Of a stretch of DNA of 64,000 nt, positions 45,650 through 57,429 are shown piece by piece. The DNA comes from Rhododendron vialii (taxonomy: Eukaryota; Streptophyta; Magnoliopsida; Ericales; Ericaceae). Numbering within the stretch: position 1 is the first letter of the stretch; every line of letters starts with the position of its first letter. The DNA is taken from NCBI RefSeq assembly GCF_030253575.1, contig NC_080563.1, forward strand, positions 16,263,001-16,327,000. Direction: 5' to 3'. The translations under genes and the position numbers were made by a program. Below the pieces are notes generated by a model that was not told where the DNA came from, did not search any database, and saw only the letters and a list, made by a program, of their open reading frames with translations.

Positions 45650-46037
45650 CGGGGGGCTGCTGTCCCCTTGGGGACAGCAGCATACTGCTGTGCTCATTTA
45701 TGGGTTCACTCCGGTCTCGCTCCGATGATCGAAAGCGTTCATTTCGTAGAGCTCGTCGAGTAGAATAACTATGCAAAAAATCAGCTTAATTGAATATCAT
45801 TAAGTGTCTGATCGGAAACCCATATAACTCTCGGTCCATGGGTTACAATGGATTTGATCCAGTGTTTCGGATCCATTCTTTTCAAAATAAAAAGGTTCCG
45901 ATCAGGCACTTAATGATATCCAATTAAGTTGATTTTTTGCACAGTTGTTGTACTCGACGAGCTCTACAAAGTGAACACTTCCGATCATCAGAGCGAGACC
46001 GGAGTGGGCCCCGAATTCAGAGACAGCACCCCCCAGC
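45650..46037. mobile_element. Foldback MITE upstream of RCD1
   Basis: The left arm GGGGGGCTGCTGTCC, CTCCGGTCTCGCTCCGATGA, GAGCTCGTCGAGTA, TGCAAAAAATCAGCTTAATT, GTCTGATCGGAA is mirrored on the right by the same blocks reversed. The loop is near 45830-45880. It lies about 200-600 bp upstream of the proposed RCD1 first exon. Confidence 0.85.
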
Positions 46038-46079
46038 TCCCTTTTCCCACATAGGTAAGGCCTATTTTGTTGGGACCTG

Positions 46080-46275
46080 GAGACAGGGGTGCTTGGCAGG
46101 AGTGCCGAGCACATTTCGGCCGTCCAAAATTGTTTTGGACGGCCCAGATGTAAAGATACCGAACGAATTTAAAAAAAAAAGAAAAAGAAAAAAGACGTTT
46201 CGATCCGGACCGTTGATTCCAAGATGAACGGCCGGATTGGCTGCTTGGCACCCGCTTGGTAGGGGTGCCGCTCGG
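46080..46275. repeat. Small GC-rich palindromic insert
   Basis: GCTTGGCAGGAGTGCCGAGC and GGCCGTCCAAAATTGTTTTGGACGGCC form local hairpins at the left; GGTGCCGCTCGGCATGG and CGATCCGGACCGTTGATTCC lie at the right. It is probably another foldback relative, but the outer repeat is imperfect. Confidence 0.45.
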
Positions 46276-48270
46276 CATGGTCCCATTTTGTTGGCCTAAT
46301 CAATGCGGTTGCAACTCCAAAAGAAAATTCACTTCGTTTGGTTCTCTTCTCGGAAATAATCTCTCCAAAACTTTTGACAGTTTCGTCGTTCGTATTTTTT
46401 CGTCTTTAGTGATTTTTTGTCAAACTTTTAACTTATTTTTATACTTTTTGGATGTATATAGCGTACATCTATTCAAAAAATAAAAAAATTTATTAAAATG
46501 TTAAAATTTTTTACTAAAGGCGAAAAAATACGCAAACCTATATAACTTTTTTATTTAAAAATAAATCTCAAAATTACAAACTGAACACACAGTCTTTGAC
46601 TTTGTTGAAAATATTTTTAGATTTTAGATTTTAATTATTATCTCTTTTTTTTAATTATTACTTTTTTTTCTCTCTAATTATTGTTTCTATTTTCAATCAT
46701 TACTCTATTTATCACTACACTCATTACCTACAAATCCAAAATTTCAAAACGAACGGGGTCTTTGGGTTTGGTTTTTGTGGTAACGAGTGAAGCGAGGAAT
46801 TAGGATAATAATTAAAGATAAAGATAATGAGTTGGGAGAAGTAGAGAGAGAATTATTAGAAATAAGGGTAATGAATGAATAGAGAAATGAAAGTAACAAT
46901 TGAAAATATGGGTAAGAAATATTTTCGGAGTTGGAATTTCAAATTGGCAACCAAACAAAACATTTTCCTTCTCCACCAAAAATCGCTTGCTGTTTCGCTG
47001 CCGCATTGCTTCTGGTTTGGAACCGCGTGGTCGTCGGTGGCTTCATGGCTCGCTGACTTGAGAGCTTGATTGGTAGGGCTCGTAGAAGGTTAGACAAGAG
47101 AATGACTGCTCAATGACGGAGGGGAGTGTTTTTTTTTTTGCTTTATTTTGTTTTTTTGTCCAAATTTAGTTTGGTTTTATATCTAAATTTAGTTTGTTAG
47201 TTATGTGTTTGGTAGTATTAGTTTTATTTTCTGTGAACATGATCTCACTAGGCGAGTTTGAAAGGATTGAACATATTGTGCTCTCATTACTCTCTCTAAT
47301 GGTTTGTCCGGTTTGTGGACACTCATTTGTCCTCATGGGGTTCCTCTCTGTTATATAGGCTTTCACCTCATAGTTAAATACACTTCTCACATTTGCAAAA
47401 AAAAAGAAGTACTCCAACCGTCCCTATTTAATTGTCTACTATGGTTTTGTGTACATTTTCAATGACTTATATCTTTTGACATATATTGCTAAAAATATGC
47501 AATATGAATCTTATTTGATAGATCTCAATTTTTTTCTAAAAGACAATGATTTCTAAAACATAAAACATAATATATATCGAGAGATATAAGCATTTAAAAA
47601 TACACCCAAAATCATAATGAACAATTAAAAATATGTGACAATAACAAATTACATTACATATCCATTGCATAAAGAAAGCAAATCAAGTCCATAGTCCCAA
47701 CTGTTCAACATAAGTGTTTGTTTGGAACATAAGGGATGAAAAAAAAGAAAAGAAAAGAAAGGAAAGTAAAAATATATATTCCTCCCGCTTGTTTGATTCG
47801 AGAGGAAAAAGAAGGGAAAATGACCGAGTTCCAGGGAATAGGAATGGAGTACATTTTTCTCTTTAATTTTCTGACACTTTCCTTCTTTTTCCACAACCAC
47901 AAGTTCCAAACTTTGGTAAAGTTGATACTTCGTACTTTTCATGCGTAACTTGATTAATTTCAGAAATTATAAGGTGTGTCTTTAGTAAGCAATAATTGAT
48001 CATTTGTTGTTAGAGCATTTACATCAGCCTCTTTAAATTTTATATTAAATTACATATTAAAATGTCACTTTTATTGCTTTAATTAGTTACTTTTAAAATA
48101 CATACTGCATCAAACTTACTATTCTAATTTTTCGTCTATTAATATATTATTTCTTTCTTCTTCCAAAATAATATTGAAATGTTATTTTTTTATTTTTTCT
48201 CAAACGTAATACATATTCTATAGCGATCTATTAAAAAAATTAAATGCTTTAATTTTTAATTCAGTTGAAT
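46276..48270. other. Intergenic spacer
   Basis: No gene is supported. Short frames show no family resemblance. A GAGCATTTACATCAGCCTCTT phrase near 48014 looks like one end of a Harbinger-type MITE without its partner. Confidence 0.5.
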
Positions 48271-48279
48271 TGGTATGAT

Positions 48280-48490
48280 TTTTTTTTTTATCATTTTATC
48301 CTAAAATGTGAGTAATAATTAATTTTTTTCTTTAGAGCTCTCATGATCAAGTTTTTACTCTTTATTTTGGATCATGTAAAGCAGAAACTTCATTACGAAA
48401 GCCCTATAGGGAAAAAAATAATTATGACACTTTAAGATAAAATGATAAAAAAAAAAATTTCGAACCGGTTCAAAACGGATTGAAAATTAT
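48280..48490. repeat. Palindrome related to the MULE internal repeats
   Basis: TATCATTTTATCCTAAAATG near 48290 is mirrored by CACTTTAAGATAAAATGATA near 48430, followed by GGTTCAAAACGGATTGAAAA. This is the same design as the modules at 2030-3650 and 7050-7330 inside the MULE. It may be a remnant of a related element. Confidence 0.6.
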
Positions 48491-49113
48491 AGCACTGAGG
48501 TTATGCCTAAACGTTACCTTTAAGGCCCGAAATTAGTCTAGACGAACAAGCTGACTCAAATATCCGATTTAAAAAGAAAACAAAAGACTCATTCGTGGGG
48601 TACAAATTAAATAGTAAAATAATATAGTATGATAAATAGTGCCTTGTTTGTTCTAAAGAGGTACTGTACCTAAGGTAAACGAATTGCAAAATAAGAGCAA
48701 CTTTATCAGTTGAGGTAAAATAGCTAAAAAAAACTATTTTACGTAAGCAAAATCTTCAAATGAGCATTACACTAGATTAGGTAAATACTTAGATAAAATT
48801 CATCTATGAACAGTGCTTAGGTAAATATACCTAAGCACTATTCACTATGTGTATATTATTTTATTAATTGTTCTCTTTCTCCCCCCCTCTCTCCCTAGAA
48901 AAGAAAAAGAAAATAAAAGTAATAATATTTTAATAGAGAATGGATTAAATAGATAGTCTTGGTGTAGTGTTAAGAGATATGTGAGAGCATGTACACTAGG
49001 TATTAGCTAGTAAAACTCGTAAACAATGCACAGTTTTCATTTTATTTACTCATATATCTTTCAACACTACACAAACACTATCTATTTAACCTATTCTTTA
49101 TTAAAATATTACT

Positions 49114-49383
49114 CCATCTGTCCTTTTTTGTGTGTCCAATATTCTATTTTGGGTTGTCCCTTAATAAGTGTTCATTTTATAAAGTTGGGGGGTAAAAGTT
49201 GGTGTATTTGTCTATTTTGTCCCTAAAAGTAGATTTTATTTTGAAAAGTTAGTGAGTAAAAGTGTAATGATGATAGGTAAGTAGGGAAAGTGGAGGAAAA
49301 AGTTGATATGGAAGGTGTAATGATGATGTCTTTTTAATAAGTTGGAATTACGAAACAGAACACTTAAAAAGGGACGGAGGGAG
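49114..49383. mobile_element. Stowaway-type MITE (first tandem copy)
   Basis: Ends CTCCATCTGTCC and GGGACGGAGGGAG with flanking TA on both sides; interior GTTGTCCCTTAATAAGTG and GTGTAATGATGATAGGTAAG. Same family as 9983-10213. Confidence 0.9.
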
Positions 49384-49616
49384 TATTGCTTTTAGAGGGA
49401 GGGAGGGAGGGAGTGAGAGAGGAGGACAATGCTTTGGTGATAGAAGAGGAGAGAGAAATTAATTGTGAGAAGAGGAGAGAGATATGTGAGAGCATGTACA
49501 CTAGGTATTAGCTAATAAAACTCGTAAACAATGCACAGTTTTCATTTTATTTACTCACATATCTTTCAACACTACACAAACACTATTTATTTAACCTATT
49601 CTTTATTAAAATATTA

Positions 49617-49895
49617 CTCCATCCGTCCCTTTTTTTGTGTCCAGTATTTCATTTTGGGTTGTCCCTTAATAAGTGTTCATTTTATAAAGTTGGGGGGGGG
49701 GGGGTAAAAATTGGTGTATTTATCTATTTTGTCCCTAAAAGTAGATTTTATTTTGAAAAGTTAGTGAGTAAAAGTGTAATGATGATGGGTAAGTAGGGAA
49801 AATGGAGGAAAAAGTTGATGTGAAATATGTAATGATGATGTCTTTTTAATAAGTTGGAGTTACGAAGCAGAACACTTAAAAAGGAACGGAGGGAG
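49617..49895. mobile_element. Stowaway-type MITE (second tandem copy)
   Basis: Ends CTCCATCCGTCC and GGAACGGAGGGAG with flanking TA. It arose with the tandem duplication and differs by a poly-G expansion near 49690. Confidence 0.9.
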
Positions 49896-50579
49896 TATTA
49901 CTTTTAGAGGGAGGGAGGGAGTGAGAGAGAAGAGGACAATGCTTTGGTGATAGAAGAGGAGAGAGAAATTAATTGTTTAAAGAGTAGGTGATGAACAATG
50001 CTTATGTATTAGAGCAAGTACACTAGATGAGTTTAAACACATTTTTTGCTATTTTACCTAAGAGAAATAAAAAAAAAATAGTCTATACTAAATGAGCTAA
50101 AAGAGGAGCTAAAATGCATTTATGAATAGTTGTTCTATATTTTTACCTATGCACTATTCATACTCTTTTCTTTTTTTATTATTTCTTTCTCTCTCTCTTC
50201 CCTTCGTTCTCCTCTCTTTAAACAATAAAGAAAATAAAAAATGAGTGAAAAATATATTTTTTAATTGGAGTTAGGTAAAATAAATAGTATTGGTGTAGTG
50301 TTGAGAAAGATGTAAGTAGGTAAAATGAAAAAAGTGCACTGTTAATTAGCATTTTTACATTTTCATTGGTGTACATGATCTTAATACCTAGCCATTTCAT
50401 GAAAGTCATTTTACCTTTGGGGTTTACCTTAGCTGCTGTTACTTGGTTTTTTGGTTTTCCTTCGGTATAATAGCTCAAAAAGGCATTTTAGCTCATCTGC
50501 TAAACATGCTCTTAGTAGGTAAAATGAAAAAATTGCAATGTTTACTAGCATTTTTACCTAACAATTGATAAACTTGCTC

Positions 50580-50997
50580 TAAAAAGGGAGAACAAGAGCT
50601 TGACGCAGGAGACTTTCTGCCTTTTTGCACTTTATTCTACCAATAATGCTACTATTCACCCAATAATTCAAACACAATAACTTACAACATACATGTGGAG
50701 CCTACACATAATAGTGTATGGAGCCCACATGTATATTAGAAATTGTGTTTGATGTTGTGTAAGTATCATTTTTGATATTCTAACTTTGAGCAAGAAGTAG
50801 CCACAGTGGTGTGGATGCTCTTATTGAAAAACGTGAAGTTGTTTCCACTAATCAATAAATTGTTGAAAAATACTATCAAATTGTTTCCACTAACTAATAA
50901 CGTTGTTGGAAATTTTGAATTTTTTTCAGGCAAGAGCTATTGAAAAATGTCTAATTATTTTTACTAATCAATATATTGTAGATGAGATGCTAACTTA
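50580..50997. other. Spacer with MITE fragments
   Basis: AACACAATAACTTACAACAT, ACATGTGGAGCC and their mirrored forms (CCCACATGTATATTAG, AATTGTGTTTG) form an imperfect hairpin at 50665-50755. GTGTGGATGCTCTTA near 50811 looks like a lone MITE right end. Confidence 0.5.
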
Positions 50998-51356
50998 GAG
51001 CATCTCTAATGGGAAATGTCAATTCTTACGTAGATATGTTAACGGTAACAATTGACACCAAAATTCAATCCAATCTAACAACCTTCTCTGATGCCAAAAT
51101 CTACATGACTTTGAAGGGAATGACAAAGTTGTTAAAGTTGACAACCACCCTCTTCCGTGCCAAATTTCAAAAAATGACCATTTGGATTGACATTAAGAGT
51201 TGGAGAGAGATAACTTGATATCAAATAAAAAGAATTTGGCATAAGGATTGAAAAGGAAGGAAGGCTTTGATGTCAAATTAAAAATGTTAAAATACCACGT
51301 AAACTTTCAAAAAACATTTGACATTTTCAATATAAAGTCATGGGTTGGAGATGCTC
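50998..51356. mobile_element. Harbinger-type MITE upstream of DAD1
   Basis: GAGCATCTCTAATGGGAAAT at the left pairs with the complement of GAGCATCTCCAACCCATGA at the right. TTA precedes and TTG follows, a one-base-decayed 3-bp duplication. It ends about 180 bp before the DAD1 start codon, so it lies in the promoter. Confidence 0.75.
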
Positions 51357-51486
51357 TTGCCCAAAATTGTTATCAGAAATCTGGCCTTAAATTCCACCAG
51401 GAAGGTTCTTCTGGTGTTTTTCTTTTTTCTTTCCTTCTTTACTCATCAGTGGGGGTTCTGTTTGCAAGCTAGACATTCATATTCCA

Positions 51487-51533
51487 GGAGAGAGAGAGAG
51501 AGAGAGAGAAGAAGAAGAAGAAGAAGAAGAAGA
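51487..51533 (+). repeat. (GA)n(GAA)n tract in the DAD1 leader
   Basis: A GA run followed by GAA repeats ends directly at the DAD1 ATG, so this purine tract forms the end of the 5' UTR. Confidence 0.85.
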
Positions 51534-54500
51534 ATGGGGAAGTCGTCGGCGACAAAGGATGCTCAAGCACTTTTCCAATCGCTCCGGTCTGCTTATGCTG
51601 CCACTCCCACAAATCTCAAGGTTTCTCTCTCTCTACGTACGCGCTTCTACAGCTATGAATATATTCGATAATGGTTTTTTTTCGTTTAAATGGAAACCCT
51701 AATCGAACTTTCTTCCAGATCATCGATCTATACGTCATGTTTGCAGTCTTCACCGCTGTGATTCAGGTACGACATACATCCAGTTGATTCATCCGTAGGC
51801 GAATCTTTCAGATCTTTGATTGCTATTTACGCGGTAGTGCTTCTCGAACACGATTGACTAGTTCAAACCCTTATTGTTCAATTTTAAATAACAAGACCTG
51901 ACCGAACTTGATCAGGTCAGGTTTGGTTGCAGTCTAAAAAGAAACTTCCTTCTTTTCTTGAATTACCTTCGATTGTTGTTATTACTTATTTGTGTAATTT
52001 ACTGATTGGTTGGATTAAGGCTCCATAATAAGTTTCTGGAAGTGCTGGGGAAAATGTAAACGATACTTTTCTTGTGTTATTGAAATCATATTGATCCGTT
52101 TTTGGTTCGTTCATGCTTTGATTTGATGTACAATTTGTTTTGGGGTTGAATTTTGTATTCCCTTTTGGATAGTTGCCTTGATAGTTTCCCGTTGTCCCTA
52201 AAATTATATCTAGTGGTCAATCCCAAAAATGAATGCCAAAGCTTCTTTTTAGCAGGTTACAAGTGTCAAAATGCTACTAACTTGACAATCATATTCCAGC
52301 GGTAAATATGATTTCTCCTATTTTCTTTCGTAAATGTCCAATGAAAATGGTAGTACTAGGTAGTTTGGAAGAGAATTTCTGAAATTTTACCATGCTAGAA
52401 GTTGGCAAGAATTTAAGCACACATTTGGAGATGGTTTTGGAGAGGTTCTGCAGGTTTTGGCTTTGGCATGTGTTTTAGCACACCACTGGGCATACTACAT
52501 TTAAAAGGAATTGGATAGCTGTTCTTTTTGGTTCACGGTTTTAAGCCGAAAATAAGTGTATTAGACCATATCAAGGTTCATCTAGATTTTTCCATTGCTC
52601 TTTCTTATCCAACTGCTGAATGCCACTTGCTGATACAATTTATTTTGAAGTAACTAAAGCCACTCGTTGATACAATTTATTTTGAAGTAACTAAAGCCAG
52701 GGGCACAGGCCTTAGGATATCTTAGGGGCTTCCCAACTCCACATCTCAGTCTATTCATGAAGATAGACAACTTTGCAATGAGAGATTTTTTTTCAATAGA
52801 AAAAGTTGCTTTTTTATTAGTTGTCTGGAAAAGTAATGGCTATCTCATTTCAAGCTTCGTCTTTTTTCCTAGGCTTGATTTGCGAAATCATAACAAAGCT
52901 TCCATGTTTCATTTCTTGAGGCATCATTGATGTGTTGTTGAAATCTTAATTTGAAGGCATTGTTTCTGAGTAGTGATTACTAAGCAGTTTCTCAGAAAGG
53001 ACTTAGGCTCCGTTCCGGAAACCTTCTTAAAAAATAAGTACTTATTTTGCCACTTCTAATTCAAAAATAAGAAGGGGCATTCCACAAAATCCTTCTTAAA
53101 AAGTTCATTTCACATTTTCAAACTCAAAAATAATGTAAATGAAAAAAAAAAATTCAAATTTTTTTTGCACCATATTAAAGATCTCAATGAGATCTATCAA
53201 ACAAGATCCATACTAGTAGGAAAATTATTTGCGTAAACATATGATTTTTGAGCTTGAAGTTGTCTCATACAAAAAAAAAAAAACTGTTGCTATGATAATG
53301 GGCGCCGGCGGAGGGAAATCGTACCGGCGGCCGCGCCGGGCCGTCTCCGACCACCGGACGGCCGATCCGAGCCGTCCAAAAATTCTAAAAAAAAAAACCA
53401 AGGGGGCTCACGCGGGAATCAATGGCATCCGAGGTGTGCAGGGTGCTTGATCCGAGCACTCCTTTTCCGTGTATATATATGATGCCATTGATTCCCGCGA
53501 GAGCCCCCTTGGTTTTTTTTTTTAGAATTTTTGGACGGCTCGGATCGGCCGTCCGGTGGTCAGAGACGGCCCAGCGCGGCCGCCGGTACGATTTCCCTCC
53601 CGCCGCCCATTGGTACCTATATAAATTCTACCAAAATAATTACCTTCCTTCTTATTTTCCGGAACAACCCTTCTTATTCAACAAAAAATAAGTTCTTTTT
53701 TTGTTTCTGGAACCCAGCCTTAATGAGTGGTGTTTGAGTACTGGTGATGGAATGGGGAGCGAATAACATGTCGGGGGTGAAGTGCACATCGGAGAAGTAT
53801 AAGAGGCTAGGGACCTGTTGGCTGTTAAATCTCTAGCTTGTAAGCAATACCAAATGATTCACTTAAGATAAAGAAGTAAGCCTTTTCTGGCTATTCCCTT
53901 TTGTGGAAGTAAAAATTTGGGATAATTTGCATATTTAGAAGAAGTTTCTGACGAAGAAGGTGATACAACATCTATTGGAAAGGTAATTCTGGAACAAAAC
54001 CTGTGTTACAAGACCAGATATACTCACTAGTTCCTTCTTAAGATACTTGCGTCACTTCTAAGTATCTGAAAAGATTTCCTTGGCAATCCATTGTCAACCC
54101 AAAACATCATCTACAAGGAACTTGAAGGCCTTTGGGAAACATCGTGTACAGTGGCCAGTCTCCCCTTCATCCCTGTTTTAATGTTCCCTTTGCTTTACGC
54201 ATCAAAAGGTTTGGATCCCAAAACCTTTAGTTCTTACTCCTACCTATACTATGAATTGTTGTTGAGTCAGATACTGTAATATCCATTGGACCGTTGGACC
54301 TTGCCTAACAATAGGCTGCCAATCAGTTTGAATTACATTTTAGTAGGGTCCACTTAATAACATCAACTGTAAGGATCTTTTTTTTTTTGGAATTTGTAAC
54401 ATTCAGAAGTTACCCCTATATTTCCGTAAGAAGTGATAGTCTTGCCATGTAACGTTGTGGCTTTGTGGGAATACGATAATCAACAGCGGAAGGGTGAGAT

Positions 54501-55324
54501 AATAGTTGAATTGTTAGGAGGTACCTCAAGTAGCATACATATAAATGCAATAAAAGCTGTGTGACTGTGTCGAGGAACTTTGAATTATTATAAAGTAAGT
54601 AGTTCAACTCTCCTATTCAGAAGGTAACCTAAGTTCCTATTTGTAAGTTTTCTATACTAAGTTCACTGGGACCACCCTTACCTCTATACTGAACTTGCTT
54701 CGGCATCTAGGAAAGAAATTTTGAATTCTCTGCTTTCTTACATTGTTTCTTCTGCATATATGTTGGAAGTTAAGAGTTTTGGGCGTAAGACTTGGTTATT
54801 AGTTGCTTCATGTTTGACATATTCATTACGGTGATTAACAGGTTGTTTACATGGCTATAGTTGGATCTTTCCCATTCAACTCTTTTCTCTCAGGAGTTCT
54901 TTCTGGCGTCGGGACAGCAGTTCTTGCTGGTTAGTATGCAGAATTGAGTTAATTTTATGTTCTGGATTTTGTTTTTGTTACGTAATGGGAAATTGGGACT
55001 GATTTTTTACTTTGGCAACAGTTTGTCTCCGTATACAAGTGAACAAAGAAAACAAGGAATTCAAGGTAAATTGTTTTCCTTTTCGAGGAATCCTTGCTTG
55101 TTTATATCTTTATCCATAAGTAAGAAAGAAGAGTGAGAATTTGAAACTAAACCAATGAATGGTGTGCACAAACAGTATCATATTGTCCACGTGTGCTGAT
55201 ATTCTTCCCTTTTGATTCACATCTTGTGGTCAAATTGCAGGATTTGCCGCCAGAACGTGCTTTTGCGGACTTTGTTCTCTGCAATTTGGTGCTCCATTTG
55301 GTGATTATGAACTTCCTCGGATAA
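51534..55324 (+). CDS. DAD1, subunit of the oligosaccharyltransferase complex
   Basis: Five exons with GT-AG borders and matching phases: 51534-51620, 51719-51766, 54842-54929, 55022-55065 and 55241-55324, giving 116 residues. The protein begins MGKSSATKDAQALFQSLRSA; has hydrophobic segments IIDLYVMFAVFTAVIQVVYM and FLSGVLSGVGTAVLAVCLRI; then the conserved DLPPERAFADFVLCNLVLHL and ends VIMNFLG, the near-invariant DAD1 tail. DAD1/OST2 is an ER-membrane subunit that stabilises the complex transferring glycan to Asn of nascent proteins; loss in animal cells triggers apoptosis, hence the name. Intron 2 is unusually long (3,075 bp) and holds nested MITEs. The start follows a GA/GAA-rich leader. 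Confidence 0.96.
53006..53719. mobile_element. Harbinger-type MITE in DAD1 intron 2, hosting a foldback
   Basis: The ends GGCTCCGTTCCGGAAACC and the complement of GGCTGGGTTCCAGAAAC, with TTA at 53003-53005 and 53720-53722. The AAAGATCTCAATGAGATCTA phrase inside recurs in the element at 62445-62687. The foldback 53300-53608 has inserted into it. Confidence 0.82.
53300..53608. mobile_element. Foldback MITE nested in the intronic MITE
   Basis: The arms GGGCGCCGGCGGAGGGAAATC / ...GATTTCCCTCCCGCCGCCC, GATCCGAGCCGTCC, GCGGGAATCAATGGCATC and the loop-side GTGCTTGATCCGAG match the 1235-1627 element block for block. It is very GC-rich against the intron. Confidence 0.88.
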
Positions 55325-55477
55325 AGAAGGGAATTAGGACTCTAGGGATGCTGTTTAGCGACATAGTTCCAGGCCATTGGTTGTGTTTGTTTTTTGTTAT
55401 TAACCCTATCCAGTTAAGATTACAAGAATTTGCATTTGGTGTTTACACCCGTTTTTGGCACTCAGTCATAGACAAGT

Positions 55478-56350
55478 GTTGGAGGGCCATTTAATTGAAA
55501 TTTAATTAAATTGGGTTATGAAATGAAGAGTTGTTGGATCAGAATAATTGGGCCAAAACAAATATCAGTTGGGCCTACTGAATTTTAGCCCAATTCGGTC
55601 ATGGGGTCAGAATTATTTGATTATGGACTATGAATACTCATGGTCCAATGAAGCCCGTAAATGAAGAAATAATATTTGGCATTACAAAAAGGCGTTTTGT
55701 ATTGTTTGAAAGGTCCAATATGACATCAAGTATAAGCTGGTGGAATCTCACGAACAAAGAGGGAGTGAGTTAGTGGGGATGATTGTCACATGGCCATTTG
55801 ACAAGTCAAAGGGCCCATTATTCCCTGATGCCCACGAAATGATGAAGGAAGAAAGGCACTCTATCTCCTTAAACCGTCAGTAACTTCCCATGATGGGGGA
55901 AAAGCATGTGGGTAATTCTATTAGTCTCTTATAACCGCCTACTATCCCATGATATCCCATGATTTCATGAAATGGAAGTTCCAAAAGACACGCGGCATCA
56001 TGAGAAGAGGCCAGCGAGTACCCTTACATGCAAAGCAGTAGAAGCTTTTGGCCTATAAATATTAGAAGTCGAGAAGGAAAAAGGGTTCCCATATCAATCA
56101 AGTGCAGCGCTTAAACCAAAGTCTTCCCAGCAAAGCACCTATCTTTATTTTTCCTGCTTTCAACTCAATTACTTCATCTAGTAATTTGGATTTTTAATTT
56201 CCTATTGTACTCAAACTTTATTATTTCGACATAATAAAGTTTTTTCACGTTGTTACTTCTTTTCCTACACGGTTAGGAAATTGCTAAGTTCTCGCTCATT
56301 GAAGCAAAACCACGACCAATCACTGTGATCCAGCCCTTAGGGTCGCAGCA
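55478..56350 (+). mobile_element. LTR-like or transcript-like sequence after DAD1
   Basis: It starts TGTTGGAGGGCCATTTAATT and contains a TATA box (GGCCTATAAATATTAG near 56050) and, about 185 bp later, AATAAAG, the order seen in an LTR (U3, R, U5). No matching CA end with a 5-bp duplication, primer-binding site or protein was found, so the identity is tentative. Confidence 0.35.
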
Positions 56351-57429
56351 CTCTCACTTATTGTCAAGACATCAGAAAAAAGGGCATCCAGTCCTTTACG
56401 TTGGACGCGACAAGTCCTAGCATGTCCGCGCTCAGTCCTTGAGCTATTTTGTGACCAAACACTCGGTTTTTCATCGATGGACACGAGTTTCAAACTGCTT
56501 TGTGAAGATAGACATGCCTGTAGTTCTGTAGCAATTTCACTTTCGTCTCTTTTTGGTTGGAATCATTGTCGAGAAAGTTTTTTTTCCCTTTCATGTAATA
56601 CTCCCTCTCCCTCTCGCTCATCGAGTCATCGGTACGGGACCGGGTTAGGGTTAGGGTTAGTTGCAACTTGTGAAGTAAAACTTATACCCAGACATTACAC
56701 CTACTAAGAAAGTGCTTCATGTCCCTCACTAGAACACCTGAGTGGTGGTATGTTTCATATTTTGATACAACATAGGTGCACATGAATTTGTTATGAGATG
56801 GTCCAGCAGTATGGATCGAGTACTTCCTAGTATATTAATCAACCGTCTAGTGAAAAAATACCACTATTTTACTTCTTTTTCTGATCAACCTTGCCATTGT
56901 ACTTGATAAAACATAGCCCGTTAACAAACGATCATTAGAGCCCGCTAACAAACAAGTTGTTAGAGTGCTTGTTCATTTTAAATTGTGCTGTTTGAAATAT
57001 GGGTGGGATCCCTTTGGATATAGAAATGGCGGAGAGGAAAAGAAATACTACAATGTTAGTTTTGGTTGGGACTGTGCCATGCATTTTCTATTTTATCCTC
57101 ACGCAAACCACACAAGGACACAAAGATGGAAAAACAGAGATTTCATATCCCGGGGATTTGTAATACGTCAAATAACTTTGATCAAATTGATTTTTTTTTC
57201 ATAAAAATTGTTCTCAACGAATTTTATAAAATGAATGATTCCGATGATTTGTTTGAGTCCGGAATGTTACCCAAAAGTAAAAACCTGAAGGGTAGGGCAA
57301 AGAGAGAAAAACTCGAGCGGAACCCAGTCCCTTCGACCTAGTGTTTGGAGCTAAATTTGCGTGGGGATTTGTGTTGGATCGAGTTTAGGAAAACAAAACA
57401 AGCTGTCTTTGGGGTGTTTCCGCCAATCA
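56351..57429. other. Intergenic spacer
   Basis: No gene recognised. A GGTTAGGGTTAGGGTTAG phrase near 56643 is a short telomere-like coincidence. Confidence 0.5.

Larger units (their letters stand above)
48973..49985 (+). repeat. Tandem duplication of about 505 bp containing a Stowaway MITE
   Basis: GAGATATGTGAGAGCATGTA begins each unit (about 48973 and 49479). Both units carry the same Stowaway element and then AGGACAATGCTTTGGTGATA. The copies differ at only a few percent of sites, so the duplication is fairly young and happened after the Stowaway insertion. Confidence 0.9.
48695..50579. mobile_element. Composite Harbinger-type MITE cluster
   Basis: The outer ends GAGCAACTTTATCAGTTGAG and the complement of GAGCAAGTTTATCAATTGTT match, with TAA at 48692-48694 and 50580-50582. 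Inside are further MITE ends (TTAGAGCAAGTACACTAG near 50012, GAGCATGTACACTAGG near 48985 and 49492), two Stowaway copies and an internal tandem duplication. This points to repeated nesting into one original element. Confidence 0.65.

Noticed and set aside
45189-45776. A 195-codon minus-strand open frame
   Set aside because: It spans the RCD1 leader exon and one arm of a foldback, is very rich in Ser, Thr and Arg, and matches no family. It is a by-product of GC-rich DNA.
45430-51480. A gene between RCD1 and DAD1
   Set aside because: Looked for, given the Arabidopsis order I recall, but only repeats and short unrelated frames are visible.
56640-56662. Telomere-like GGTTAGGG repeats
   Set aside because: Only about three units, and of TTAGGG rather than plant TTTAGGG type, within ordinary sequence. 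Too short to be an interstitial telomere.
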